Of a DNA stretch of 5,066 nt, positions 1 to 5,066 are shown piece by piece. The first letter of the stretch is position 1. Each line of letters opens with the position of its first letter. The notes beneath the pieces are model-generated. The model had not been told where the DNA came from. It saw nothing but the letters and a program-made list of their open reading frames with translations, and searched no databases. Location: positions 1 through 5,066 of the forward strand of contig JAUVAG010000133.1 of NCBI GenBank assembly GCA_030591825.1. The letters run 5' to 3'. Source of the DNA: Dethiosulfatibacter sp. GTDB lineage: Bacteria; Bacillota; Clostridia; Tissierellales; Dethiosulfatibacteraceae. The position numbers were made by a program, and so were the translations under genes.

Positions 1-263
1 GTATCCCCGTTGTCTATTACTATGACGTTTACTGCTTCTTCCCTAACGGAAGCTATTACGGCTGCAGCCTTTGCAATTCCAACATCACTGTCCGGAGCAT
101 CAAGGGCATAGTCATGGGGATAGATCCTGCCATGCAGGTCTGATGTAGCAAGAATGGTAATTGTTTTCTGAGTAGTTTCATCACCAAATGCTACAGGTGA
201 TAAAATTGAAAAAATAAGAATTATCGCTAAAACTAAGGATAGTCGCTTTGTAATATTTTTCAT
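1..263 (-). CDS. Secreted metallophosphatase, 5'-nucleotidase / 2',3'-cyclic-nucleotide phosphodiesterase family (N-terminal part, runs off window)
   Basis: Only the first 87 codons are present; the gene continues past the left edge. Seen: residues 1-27 form a signal peptide, with Lys and Arg at residues 2-7, a hydrophobic core LVLAIILIFSILS, and a likely cleavage after AFG. The calcineurin-type phosphoesterase core then starts with ATSDLHGR (Asp42, His44 as first metal ligands), and VIVIDNGD supplies the next metal Asp (Asp87). Family knowledge: such exported enzymes use two metal ions to remove phosphate from nucleotides or 2',3'-cyclic nucleotides outside the cell, for phosphate and nucleoside scavenging. 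Full-length members are usually 500 residues or more, so the nucleotide-binding C-terminal domain should lie outside the window. Start choice: AGGAGG at 271-276 is 7 nt from the ATG at 261-263 but only 1 nt from an in-frame ATG at 267-269, so the inner ATG is preferred. UshA-like and CpdB/YfkN-like subtypes cannot be separated here. Confidence 0.85.
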   Translation of the reverse strand, partial: MKNITKRLSLVLAIILIFSILSPVAFGDETTQKTITILATSDLHGRIYPHDYALDAPDSDVGIAKAAAVIASVREEAVNVIVIDNGD

Positions 264-281
264 TTTCATACCTCCTATATT

Positions 282-301
282 TAAAGTACTTATGTACTTT
301 A
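282..301. repeat. 8-bp inverted repeat in the leader of the metallophosphatase gene
   Basis: TAAAGTAC (282-289) and GTACTTTA (294-301) are perfect complements around the 4-nt spacer TTAT. The repeat ends 5 nt before the AGGAGG of the minus-strand metallophosphatase gene and lies downstream of its predicted promoter. It could be an operator for a dimeric repressor or a weak RNA hairpin next to the ribosome binding site. The stem is AT-rich with only two G-C pairs, so chance is also possible. Confidence 0.4.
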
Positions 302-349
302 TAACTTTGTTGAGATACAATTGATTAATTTACTGAAACGTACTCTTAA

Positions 350-377
350 ATTATACCTTTTTAATAATGAATGTTAA
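350..377 (-). promoter_or_regulatory. Predicted sigma-A promoter of the metallophosphatase gene
   Basis: On the minus strand a -35 box TTAACA (372-377, five of six matches to TTGACA) and a perfect -10 box TATAAT (350-355) are separated by 16 nt. Transcription would begin near 343, giving a leader of about 80 nt that contains the 282-301 inverted repeat and the AGGAGG. The promoter lies just downstream of the hairpin at 383-415, so the gene looks independently transcribed. Confidence 0.6.
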
Positions 378-382
378 ATAGT

Positions 383-419
383 AAATCGTTCATTATAGGC
401 AATAATGAACGATTTTTTT
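383..419 (-). terminator. Strong hairpin terminator after the EamA remnant (possibly bidirectional)
   Basis: A perfect 14-bp stem, AAATCGTTCATTAT (383-396) with ATAATGAACGATTT (402-415), closes a 5-nt loop. It begins 2 nt beyond the stop codon of the minus-strand EamA frame, the usual place for that transcript's terminator. On the minus strand the stem is followed only by TTT then ACTATTT. On the plus strand it ends in seven T (413-419), the better U-tract, so it should also stop rightward transcription. Confidence 0.7.
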
Positions 420-966
420 ATGCTTTTCTATTGGTTTTCTCAATAACAGCCTCTTGCCTTTTATCCCTTAACTTGGTAAGAAACAATCCAAACAGGATTA
501 ACAAACTTCCAATTCCCTGGACGAGACCAAATTTTTCATTTAATACTATGATTCCACAGACAACTGAAACTACAGGTGTAATATTGTTGTATATTGAAGT
601 CTTTGCATTACCGATTTTCAATATTCCAATATTCCAGAATACAGATGCAATACCAAGCGCCAATGTCCCTGAATAAATGATTGAAAATATTGTCATTGGC
701 GATATTTCTTTTAAAATATGAAGTTCAATATTTCCTGACCAGAATATGAACATGGAAATCATGCCGATTATTAAACCATATGCAGTTATTATCAAAGGAG
801 AATACCTTTCAAGATATTTCCTGATTAATATAGAATATACAGCCCATGAAAAAGTTGCCATCATAATCATTGGATTTCCAGATAAAAAGCTGCTGCCCAT
901 TGCTATGTTTTTGCCCGCTCCCATGACAACAAGAATAATTCCAGAAAATGACACTACTATGCCCAT
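418..966 (-). pseudogene. 5'-truncated EamA-family (DMT superfamily) transporter, C-terminal half only
   Basis: The 182-residue frame matches the second half of an EamA permease. Family members have about 300 residues and ten helices in two repeats. Seen: helices at about residues 1-18, 32-50, 57-77, 91-112, 125-142 and 147-165, with family features such as SWAVYSILIRKYL, the Asn-Ala-Lys segment before NNITPVVSVVCG, and LNEKFGLVQGIG. This equals the last helix of repeat one plus all of repeat two. The frame stays open above the ATG: FEKIKLHTV at about 967-993 reads like the usual charged loop before that helix, so homology extends past the start and the ATG is internal to the ancestral gene. 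No ribosome binding site precedes it. The frame reaches the 3' end of the amidohydrolase gene, where a TGA (1036-1038) closes it. Helices 1-4 are absent from the window. Transport of a small metabolite is the family role, but this copy is probably non-functional, or at best translated by coupling to the upstream gene. Confidence 0.75.
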
Positions 967-1009
967 TACAGTATGTAATTTTATTTTTTCAAATTTAAAT
1001 ACAAGCTTA

Positions 1010-1024
1010 ATTATTATTATTATT
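1010..1024. repeat. (ATT)5 trinucleotide repeat giving four tandem stop codons
   Basis: Five ATT units lie at the 3' end of the amidohydrolase gene. In its minus-strand frame they read TAA TAA TAA TAA; in the EamA frame the same bases read as a run of isoleucines. The repeat sits at the edge of the EamA truncation and may mark a deletion or slippage point. Confidence 0.6.
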
Positions 1025-2186
1025 TCTCTGTCTTTTCAAATTCTCTTTTAATCTTTTCCAAAAGAACCTCGTCTTCTATTACTTCTACCGTTGTATACAC
1101 AAGGGCGATTATGGTTTTTTTCATATTGTTGTAGGCATATTCAGTTTTTGTACTGTCCCTGAATTCAATCGTATGACCGGTTATGTTCCTGTCGTTTGTT
1201 ATATCGAAATAAGCATGAATAGTAGGACATTTATGACTTACGTTCCCTGCATCTACAGAACCAAGTGAATCATCTGAGTTAAAAATTCTTTTAATACCTG
1301 TTTTTTCAAGGTTGCTGGTAAAAACTTTTGAAAGGGTTTCATTTGTAACCAGGTTGTCATAACTGTATTCATAGTTTGAAATTTCCAGAGTAGTTCCTGC
1401 TGCAAGTGATGCACCCCGAGCACAGTTCTTAACCTTTTCAACAAGTTCATTTAAATATGATTTGGTCTTGGCTCTAACATAAAACCTTGCCACACAATAA
1501 TCAGGTATAATGTTTGCAGCTTCTCCTCCTTCTGGTATTACTCCGTGAATCCTTGCATCTGTTCTTATCTGTTGTCTAAGTGCATTGATGTTATTAAAGG
1601 TGTTTATCACGGCATCAAGGGCGTTTATTCCCTTTTCAGGTGATGAAGCAGCATGGGCGGTTTTACCTCTGAATTCGAACTGCAATGCTTCCATTGACAA
1701 TGAGGTTCCACTTTTGGAATATGCATTGCTTGGATGAGCTATCATAACAATGTCAATATCATTAAAGGCACCCTTATCTGCAAATTCTACCTTTGCTCCG
1801 CATGTTTCTTCTGCAGGTGTTCCAAAAACCACAACATTGCCACCAATGTCATCTACAAGATGCTTTAGAACTATTCCTGCACCGGTGCTTACAGTACCCA
1901 GAATATTGTGTCCACAGCCATGTCCAATACCCGGCAATGCATCATATTCCGCTAGGTATGCTATTGTTGGCCCTTCTTTCTTGGAATCATATACAGCTTT
2001 GAAACCTGTTTCTACGCCTAGATATTTTTCATCAATCTGGAATCCATATTTTCTTAAAATATCGACATAAATGGAACATGCAAAATATTCTTCATTCCCT
2101 AGTTCTGGCCTGTTCAATATCTTTTCACTCATTTCAATAAGTTCTCCAGATATCTCTTCAGTTATTTTAGTAATATTTCCTATCAT
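1020..2186 (-). CDS. M20-family metallopeptidase / amidohydrolase (AbgB / PM20D2-like)
   Basis: A complete 388-residue cytoplasmic zinc hydrolase with no signal peptide. Seen: LAEYDALPGIGHGCGHN (residues 79-94) carries the Cys91/His93 metal site. TPAEE (Glu126/Glu127) gives the general base and a metal ligand. His151 in IAHPS and His338 in ITGHT complete the metal set. His178 in GKTAHAA lies in the lid/dimerisation domain (about residues 165-280). Family knowledge: the order of motifs and SVDAGNVSH resemble AbgB, which cleaves p-aminobenzoyl-glutamate, and PM20D2, which cleaves beta-alanyl dipeptides, more than the classic hippurate or IAA-amino-acid hydrolases. The exact amide substrate cannot be read from sequence, and no AbgA partner or AbgT transporter is present. 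Start: GAGGAG (2193-2198) is 6 nt before the ATG, and the length is normal. The upstream hairpin at 2260-2280 suggests its own promoter. The EamA remnant follows 53 nt downstream on the same strand. Confidence 0.9.
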   Translation of the reverse strand: MIGNITKITEEISGELIEMSEKILNRPELGNEEYFACSIYVDILRKYGFQIDEKYLGVETGFKAVYDSKKEGPTIAYLAEYDALPGIGHGCGHNILGTVSTGAGIVLKHLVDDIGGNVVVFGTPAEETCGAKVEFADKGAFNDIDIVMIAHPSNAYSKSGTSLSMEALQFEFRGKTAHAASSPEKGINALDAVINTFNNINALRQQIRTDARIHGVIPEGGEAANIIPDYCVARFYVRAKTKSYLNELVEKVKNCARGASLAAGTTLEISNYEYSYDNLVTNETLSKVFTSNLEKTGIKRIFNSDDSLGSVDAGNVSHKCPTIHAYFDITNDRNITGHTIEFRDSTKTEYAYNNMKKTIIALVYTTVEVIEDEVLLEKIKREFEKTEK

Positions 2187-2249
2187 TTCTTACTCCTCAA
2201 AGGATTTTATCAAAGATATTGTTATTTCCTACAAATTTAATGAAATTTT

Positions 2250-2280
2250 TATACAAAGAAATAGCCCCATTGGGACTATT
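2250..2280 (-). terminator. Rho-independent terminator after the MBL-fold gene
   Basis: Arms at 2272-2280 and 2260-2268 form a 9-bp stem with one G-T wobble (minus strand AATAGTCCC / GGGGCTATT) around a 3-nt loop, followed by TCTTTGTAT. It starts 15 nt beyond the MBL-fold stop codon. The U-tract is interrupted, so termination may be partial, with read-through into the amidohydrolase gene. Confidence 0.65.
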
Positions 2281-2295
2281 CCATTAATTATACAT

Positions 2296-3048
2296 TTAAC
2301 CCTTATAAACTATTTCATGATATTCCGAGTGTAAAAACTCTTCATCACATTCCTTGACAGCTTCCTCATAGGATATTTTCTTGGATTTCGAGTCAACAGC
2401 TTTCAAATACTTTAGCCTGTTCTCTATATCCTTAAGAAGCAAATCTTTATCTCTTATTATTTTACCATGGCTTGGCAATATGATATATTTGGTATAATCC
2501 TTAAGCTTCTCGAGAGAAGTAATATGTCTCTTTATATGGCTTTTCTCGATTAAAGGAAGTACAGGCACACCTTCATTTGAAAACATTAGTTCGTCTCCTA
2601 CATGAACATATTTATTGTTGATAGTGGTCAACAAACTACAGTTTGCATGACCAGGAAAAGATTTGATTTCTATGTCAAAATCACCGAATTTAAAACTGTA
2701 TATATCATCGATTTTTATATCAGGAGTGTATATATGATGTTTTTCGGCATCGACGTATATATCCAGAGTCTTTTCATAGTCGGCACTGCCTATGATATGT
2801 GCATCGGGCAATTCGTTTAAACCATTTATATGATCAAGGTGGAAATGACTTATTATTACACTCTCAATGGTTATTCCCTTTTCTTCAAGGTTTTCCTTAA
2901 CCTCGGTGCTGTGCATACGGTAACCCGAATCAATCATTAAGGCTTTTTTCCCGTCAATTAGTACAAAAATATTGTAGCCAAATTTATTGTCATTTCTCGG
3001 ATCAAATATAAATTTCAATAAATTCTTTTCTATTTCTTTGATTATCAT
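2296..3048 (-). CDS. MBL-fold metallo-hydrolase
   Basis: A complete 250-residue metallo-beta-lactamase-fold protein, cytoplasmic (no signal peptide). Seen: the signature SHFHLDH (His68, His70, Asp72, His73), then His134 in FPGHANCS, Asp152 in HVGDELMF and His194 in LPSHG. These are all the ligands of a two-metal site. Residues 1-200 hold the fold; residues 200-250 are a charged helical tail. Family knowledge: this fold hydrolyses thioesters, lactones, phosphodiesters and other bonds, and also includes redox members. The short single-domain form gives no firm substrate. Start: AAGGAG (3057-3062) lies 8 nt from the ATG. The gene begins 31 nt after the ADH-like stop with no hairpin between, so the two are probably co-transcribed, and a terminator follows at 2260-2280. 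A TGGTATAAT sequence just before its ribosome binding site could allow separate transcription. Confidence 0.88.
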   Translation of the reverse strand: MIIKEIEKNLLKFIFDPRNDNKFGYNIFVLIDGKKALMIDSGYRMHSTEVKENLEEKGITIESVIISHFHLDHINGLNELPDAHIIGSADYEKTLDIYVDAEKHHIYTPDIKIDDIYSFKFGDFDIEIKSFPGHANCSLLTTINNKYVHVGDELMFSNEGVPVLPLIEKSHIKRHITSLEKLKDYTKYIILPSHGKIIRDKDLLLKDIENRLKYLKAVDSKSKKISYEEAVKECDEEFLHSEYHEIVYKG

Positions 3049-3068
3049 AAAACCAACTCCTTATTAGA

Positions 3069-3077
3069 ATTATACCA
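3069..3077 (-). promoter_or_regulatory. Possible extended -10 promoter ahead of the MBL-fold gene
   Basis: The minus strand reads TGGTATAAT: a perfect TATAAT (3069-3074) with the TG of an extended -10. There is no good -35 box. Transcription would start near 3062, at the edge of the AAGGAG, giving an ultra-short leader. It may simply be AT-rich sequence inside an operon. Confidence 0.3.
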
Positions 3078-3079
3078 TA

Positions 3080-4321
3080 CTAGTCCAAATCAATATCACT
3101 ATGGGCTATTTCATCTTCTTCCTTATTTAAAAGAACTGAATAAAGAAGCTTTTCAAAATCTTCGGAACCCAATATTTTAGGTGCCGGCACTACCGGATTG
3201 CTGTTTTTCTCAATTATTCCTGCTATGACTTTTATATCTCTTTCTCTTAATCCTTTAATATGTTCAGGAATGCCCATGTTAGCATTCATTTCCTTTATCT
3301 TGGATATGAATCTATCACTAAGAATTGTTTCATCCTCATCTTCACTTCCAAGATTTACAATAACCGCAAGATTTGAAAGCTTTTTTAAAATCTTATCCTT
3401 TGATATTTCAAGTAAATGTGGAAATATTACCGACAAAACATAGCTGTGGGAAATTCCATATGCATCGCTTAAGTAATAGCCAATAAGGTCTCCATATCCC
3501 GTAAGGGCAACCATATTTGCCTTGCCCGAATAATAAGATGCAGTAAAAAGACTGCTTCCTGCTTCCGTATCCATTCTATTTACATGGAAAGCTTCAAGGT
3601 TTTCAAAAACAATCTTTGTAGTTTCAATACAAAAATTTTCAGCTGTTTTATTGCAGTATTTACTCAAATATGATTCTACAGTCTTGGCAAGAAGATTCAT
3701 TCCTGAATAAGCAAGGACTTGTGACGGCAATTCCTTCATTAAGTTTGAATCCAAGTAGGAAATTTCAGGCAGAAGCTTCTTATCTATAATTGTAATCTTT
3801 TCAAACCTGTTGGTATCCGTAATTACAGCCTTGAAATCAGCTTCGCTTCCCGTTCCTGCCAATGTAGGCACTGCAACAAAGGTTGGAAGTTTTCTCCTCA
3901 ACTTGTTCCTTCCCTTCATGGCATAGATATCTTTTCTATTAGAAACTTTTGCTCCAATGAGTTTGGCTCCGTCCATTGCCGCTCTTCCACCAAATCCTAT
4001 TATTGAATCACAATGATTAATTTTGTATACTTGGGCACCTTCAACAATATTATCAACTGTCGGGTTTTCAATTATACTGTTGAAAACAATATAGTCAAGT
4101 CCGTCTCTTCTAAGTGAAGATACAAAGTCATCCATTATGCCTAGTTTTATTATGTTTTTATCCGTAACAACAAGAATCTTCTCCTTATTTTTGTCCTTTA
4201 GATATAATGCTGCCTGTTTTGAGCTGCCTGGTTTTATAACTACGGAAGGTTCTGGATATCTAGACGACTTCCTTGTCTGTTTTCTTAGAGTCTGCCTTGT
4301 TCTTATCATCAATCTGTTCAT
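3080..4321 (-). CDS. Iron-containing alcohol dehydrogenase-family protein with degenerate metal site (putative pseudoenzyme)
   Basis: Counting from the TTG at 4324, the frame has 414 residues, near the family norm with a longer basic N-terminus. Seen: RYPEP (22-26) and VVTDK (52-56) open the Rossmann half. AVPTLAGTGSE (151-161) is the conserved nucleotide-loop motif and FPHLLE (301-306) the usual helix end. Against FucO-type enzymes the metal ligands Asp, His, His, His fall at Asn210, Lys214, Asp279 and His293; the spacing (+4, +14) is exact, so only the last is kept. The catalytic-site His four residues after the third ligand is Tyr283. The cofactor loop GGGS is GGRA (112-115), with Asp118 retained. 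Normal NAD(P)-dependent alcohol oxidation with Fe or Zn is therefore unlikely (inference). The frame has no internal stop, which argues for a kept but changed role. Start: TTG 4324, ATG 4321 and ATG 4306 are possible and none has a strong ribosome binding site; ATG 4321 is chosen. It is followed by the MBL-fold gene after 31 nt. Confidence 0.8.
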   Translation of the reverse strand: MNRLMIRTRQTLRKQTRKSSRYPEPSVVIKPGSSKQAALYLKDKNKEKILVVTDKNIIKLGIMDDFVSSLRRDGLDYIVFNSIIENPTVDNIVEGAQVYKINHCDSIIGFGGRAAMDGAKLIGAKVSNRKDIYAMKGRNKLRRKLPTFVAVPTLAGTGSEADFKAVITDTNRFEKITIIDKKLLPEISYLDSNLMKELPSQVLAYSGMNLLAKTVESYLSKYCNKTAENFCIETTKIVFENLEAFHVNRMDTEAGSSLFTASYYSGKANMVALTGYGDLIGYYLSDAYGISHSYVLSVIFPHLLEISKDKILKKLSNLAVIVNLGSEDEDETILSDRFISKIKEMNANMGIPEHIKGLRERDIKVIAGIIEKNSNPVVPAPKILGSEDFEKLLYSVLLNKEEDEIAHSDIDLD

Positions 4322-4331
4322 CAAATCACTC

Positions 4332-4409
4332 TCACTTAAGTTTTTCGTTTACAGCCTTCTTTTTCCCTTTTATCGTAAGGTCCTTGTCTTTTCTATTCTT
4401 TAAATGCAT
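4332..4409 (-). CDS. Small lysine-rich ORF (25 aa) directly upstream of the ADH-like gene
   Basis: ATG at 4407-4409 is preceded at 7 nt by AGAGGA (4417-4422), a better ribosome binding site than that of the ADH-like gene. It encodes 25 residues, nine of them Lys, ending VNEKLK, with no hydrophobic segment. The TGA (4332-4334) lies 10 nt before the ADH-like ATG, so translation could be coupled: a ribosome finishing here would sit near the weak downstream start. Alternatively it is the true N-terminus of the ADH-like protein put out of frame: removing one base from the A5 run at 4341-4345 joins both frames through NLSESDLMNRL. I recognise no family. The length is too short to exclude chance. 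Confidence 0.4.
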   Translation of the reverse strand: MHLKNRKDKDLTIKGKKKAVNEKLK

Positions 4410-4426
4410 TATGTGGTCCTCTTTTT

Positions 4427-4456
4427 ATTTTATCATAAATAATATTCAGTATTCAA
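4427..4456 (-). promoter_or_regulatory. Weak candidate promoter for the ADH-like / MBL operon
   Basis: On the minus strand TTGAAT (4451-4456) and TAAAAT (4427-4432), the latter with an upstream TG (extended -10), are separated by 18 nt. The predicted start near 4420 falls inside the AGAGGA of the small ORF. Either the small ORF is not translated from this transcript, or the real promoter is elsewhere in 4433-4570. That divergent intergenic region is very AT-rich and offers several poor -10 matches. Confidence 0.3.
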
Positions 4457-4480
4457 ATAAATTTCTTGAAATAATATAAT

Positions 4481-4512
4481 TTGACATGTTTTCAGCATTA
4501 TGAGTATATAAT
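4481..4512 (+). promoter_or_regulatory. Predicted promoter of the cation diffusion facilitator gene
   Basis: A perfect -35 box TTGACA (4481-4486) is followed after 18 nt by TATATA (4505-4510), which overlaps a perfect TATAAT (4507-4512) at 20 nt spacing. Transcription would start near 4518, leaving about 50 nt of leader before the ATG. The spacing is a little long, so strength is uncertain. I saw no clear metal-regulator operator. Confidence 0.5.
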
Positions 4513-4570
4513 TAAATCCTCATATATGTTATTATAAATCTATAACAAATAATAATTCCGCAGGTGATTT

Positions 4571-5066
4571 ATGAACGAATACTTAATTAGATTAGTCTTT
4601 AAAAACGAAACACCTTCAAGAAAATCAGTTGGATATTTAAGCGCTTTTACTGGAGCTCTTTGTAATATTCTTCTTTTTATTTCAAAATTTATTGTAGGAA
4701 TAACTACAAACAGTATTTCTATTACTGCTGATGCCTTCAACAATCTTGCCGATCTGGGAACAAATATAGCTTCCTTCATAGGATTCAAATATTCAGACCT
4801 TCCCGCAGACAGGAATCATCCCTTCGGTCATGGACGATTCGAATACATTTCAACACTGCTCATCTCTGTAATAATTCTTATTTTCAGCTATGAGCTTCTG
4901 AAATCATCCGGCGAAAGGATTCTAAATCCTGAATCCGTCAAGTTTGACTATATTGCAGTTATAATACTCATAGTTTCCATACTGATTAAACTATGGATGG
5001 CTCTATTTAACAAGAAGCTTAACACCTTCATACAATCAAAGAATATTGATGCGGTTCTTTTAGACA
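4571..5066 (+). CDS. Cation diffusion facilitator (CDF) family metal transporter, N-terminal 165 residues (runs off window)
   Basis: An inner-membrane divalent-metal/proton antiporter, cut by the right edge; full members have about 290-390 residues. Seen: hydrophobic segments at about 25-45, 48-72, 92-112 and 125-146. DAFNNLADLG in helix 2 carries the transport-site pair Asn57/Asp61, and PADRNHPFGHGR (78-89) is the classic CDF loop with its second metal-site Asp/His residues. Asp165 at the edge aligns with the first ligand of helix 5. An N-x-x-x-D pair in helix 2 with Asp in helix 5 is the pattern I associate with manganese-type CDFs, whereas zinc-type members have His or Asp, so Mn export is a tentative inference. 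Start: AGGTGAT (4562-4568) pairs with the 16S tail just before the ATG. It is transcribed away from the ADH-like gene, with 161 nt between it and the small ORF. Confidence 0.9.
   Translation, partial: MNEYLIRLVFKNETPSRKSVGYLSAFTGALCNILLFISKFIVGITTNSISITADAFNNLADLGTNIASFIGFKYSDLPADRNHPFGHGRFEYISTLLISVIILIFSYELLKSSGERILNPESVKFDYIAVIILIVSILIKLWMALFNKKLNTFIQSKNIDAVLLD

Noticed and set aside
264..349. Possible riboswitch in the metallophosphatase leader
   Set aside because: The leader is only about 80 nt, with one short AT-rich palindrome and no multi-stem architecture or known riboswitch core that I can recognise.
371..1051. Plus-strand frames at 371-676 and 746-1051
   Set aside because: They lie antisense to the EamA frame, have no ribosome binding site and show no family features; the minus-strand reading has clear EamA motifs.
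1253..1450. Minus-strand frame at 1253-1450
   Set aside because: Out-of-frame overlap inside the amidohydrolase gene, with no start signal.
2203..2230. A defined promoter for the amidohydrolase gene (TTGTAG-type -35 with GATAAA or TAAAAT)
   Set aside because: The -35 match is only three of six and the predicted start would fall on the ribosome binding site, so it is not listed as a feature.
1750..2334. Plus-strand frames at 1750-2070, 1793-2002 and 2071-2334
   Set aside because: They are shadows of the amidohydrolase gene, whose catalytic motifs are intact on the minus strand.
1020..4321. All minus-strand genes forming one metabolic operon
   Set aside because: A hairpin terminator at 2260-2280 and unrelated functions argue against a single pathway; only ADH-like plus MBL is supported as a unit.
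3198..4479. Plus-strand hydrophobic frames at 3198-3443, 4137-4403 and 4273-4479
   Set aside because: The apparent hydrophobicity arises from reading Lys/Glu-rich codons antisense; no ribosome binding sites or families are seen.
4540..4788. Minus-strand frame at 4540-4788
   Set aside because: Antisense to the start of the CDF gene, which has a full signature and a good ribosome binding site.

Overview
The window is AT-rich (roughly one third G+C by eye). It has strong AGGAGG-type ribosome binding sites, codons rich in ATA, AGA and AAA, and proteins typical of anaerobic Firmicutes. A low-GC clostridial or related Bacillota chromosome is the best guess. I saw no phage, IS element, CRISPR array, tRNA or rRNA.

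Layout, left to right. On the minus strand, 1-263 is the 5' end of a secreted metallophosphatase of the 5'-nucleotidase / cyclic-nucleotide phosphodiesterase family. It has its own promoter (350-377) and an inverted repeat just ahead of its ribosome binding site. A strong hairpin at 383-415 separates it from 418-966, a drug/metabolite transporter (EamA) open frame that has lost its N-terminal half. Next is an intact M20-family amidohydrolase (1020-2186). A second terminator hairpin (2260-2280) separates that from an MBL-fold hydrolase (2296-3048). The MBL gene lies 31 nt downstream of an iron-ADH-family protein (3080-4321), so these two probably form an operon. A 25-codon lysine-rich ORF (4332-4409) with a good ribosome binding site lies directly ahead of the ADH-like gene. 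On the plus strand, reading away from this cluster, a cation diffusion facilitator transporter starts at 4571 and runs off the window.

The genes do not form a recognisable pathway. Four things stand out. First, the iron-ADH-family protein lacks three of the four conserved metal ligands and has a changed GGGS loop, so it is probably a pseudoenzyme or a repurposed fold, yet its frame is intact. Second, the small basic ORF before it could be a leader peptide, or a frameshifted N-terminal extension that removing one base from an A5 run would join to the ADH-like protein. Third, the EamA gene is 5'-truncated right at the tandem stop codons of the amidohydrolase. Fourth, the hairpin at 383-415 has its good U-tract on the strand that carries no gene. 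None of this amounts to proof of a new system; the ADH-like pseudoenzyme with its leader ORF and MBL partner is the best candidate for follow-up.
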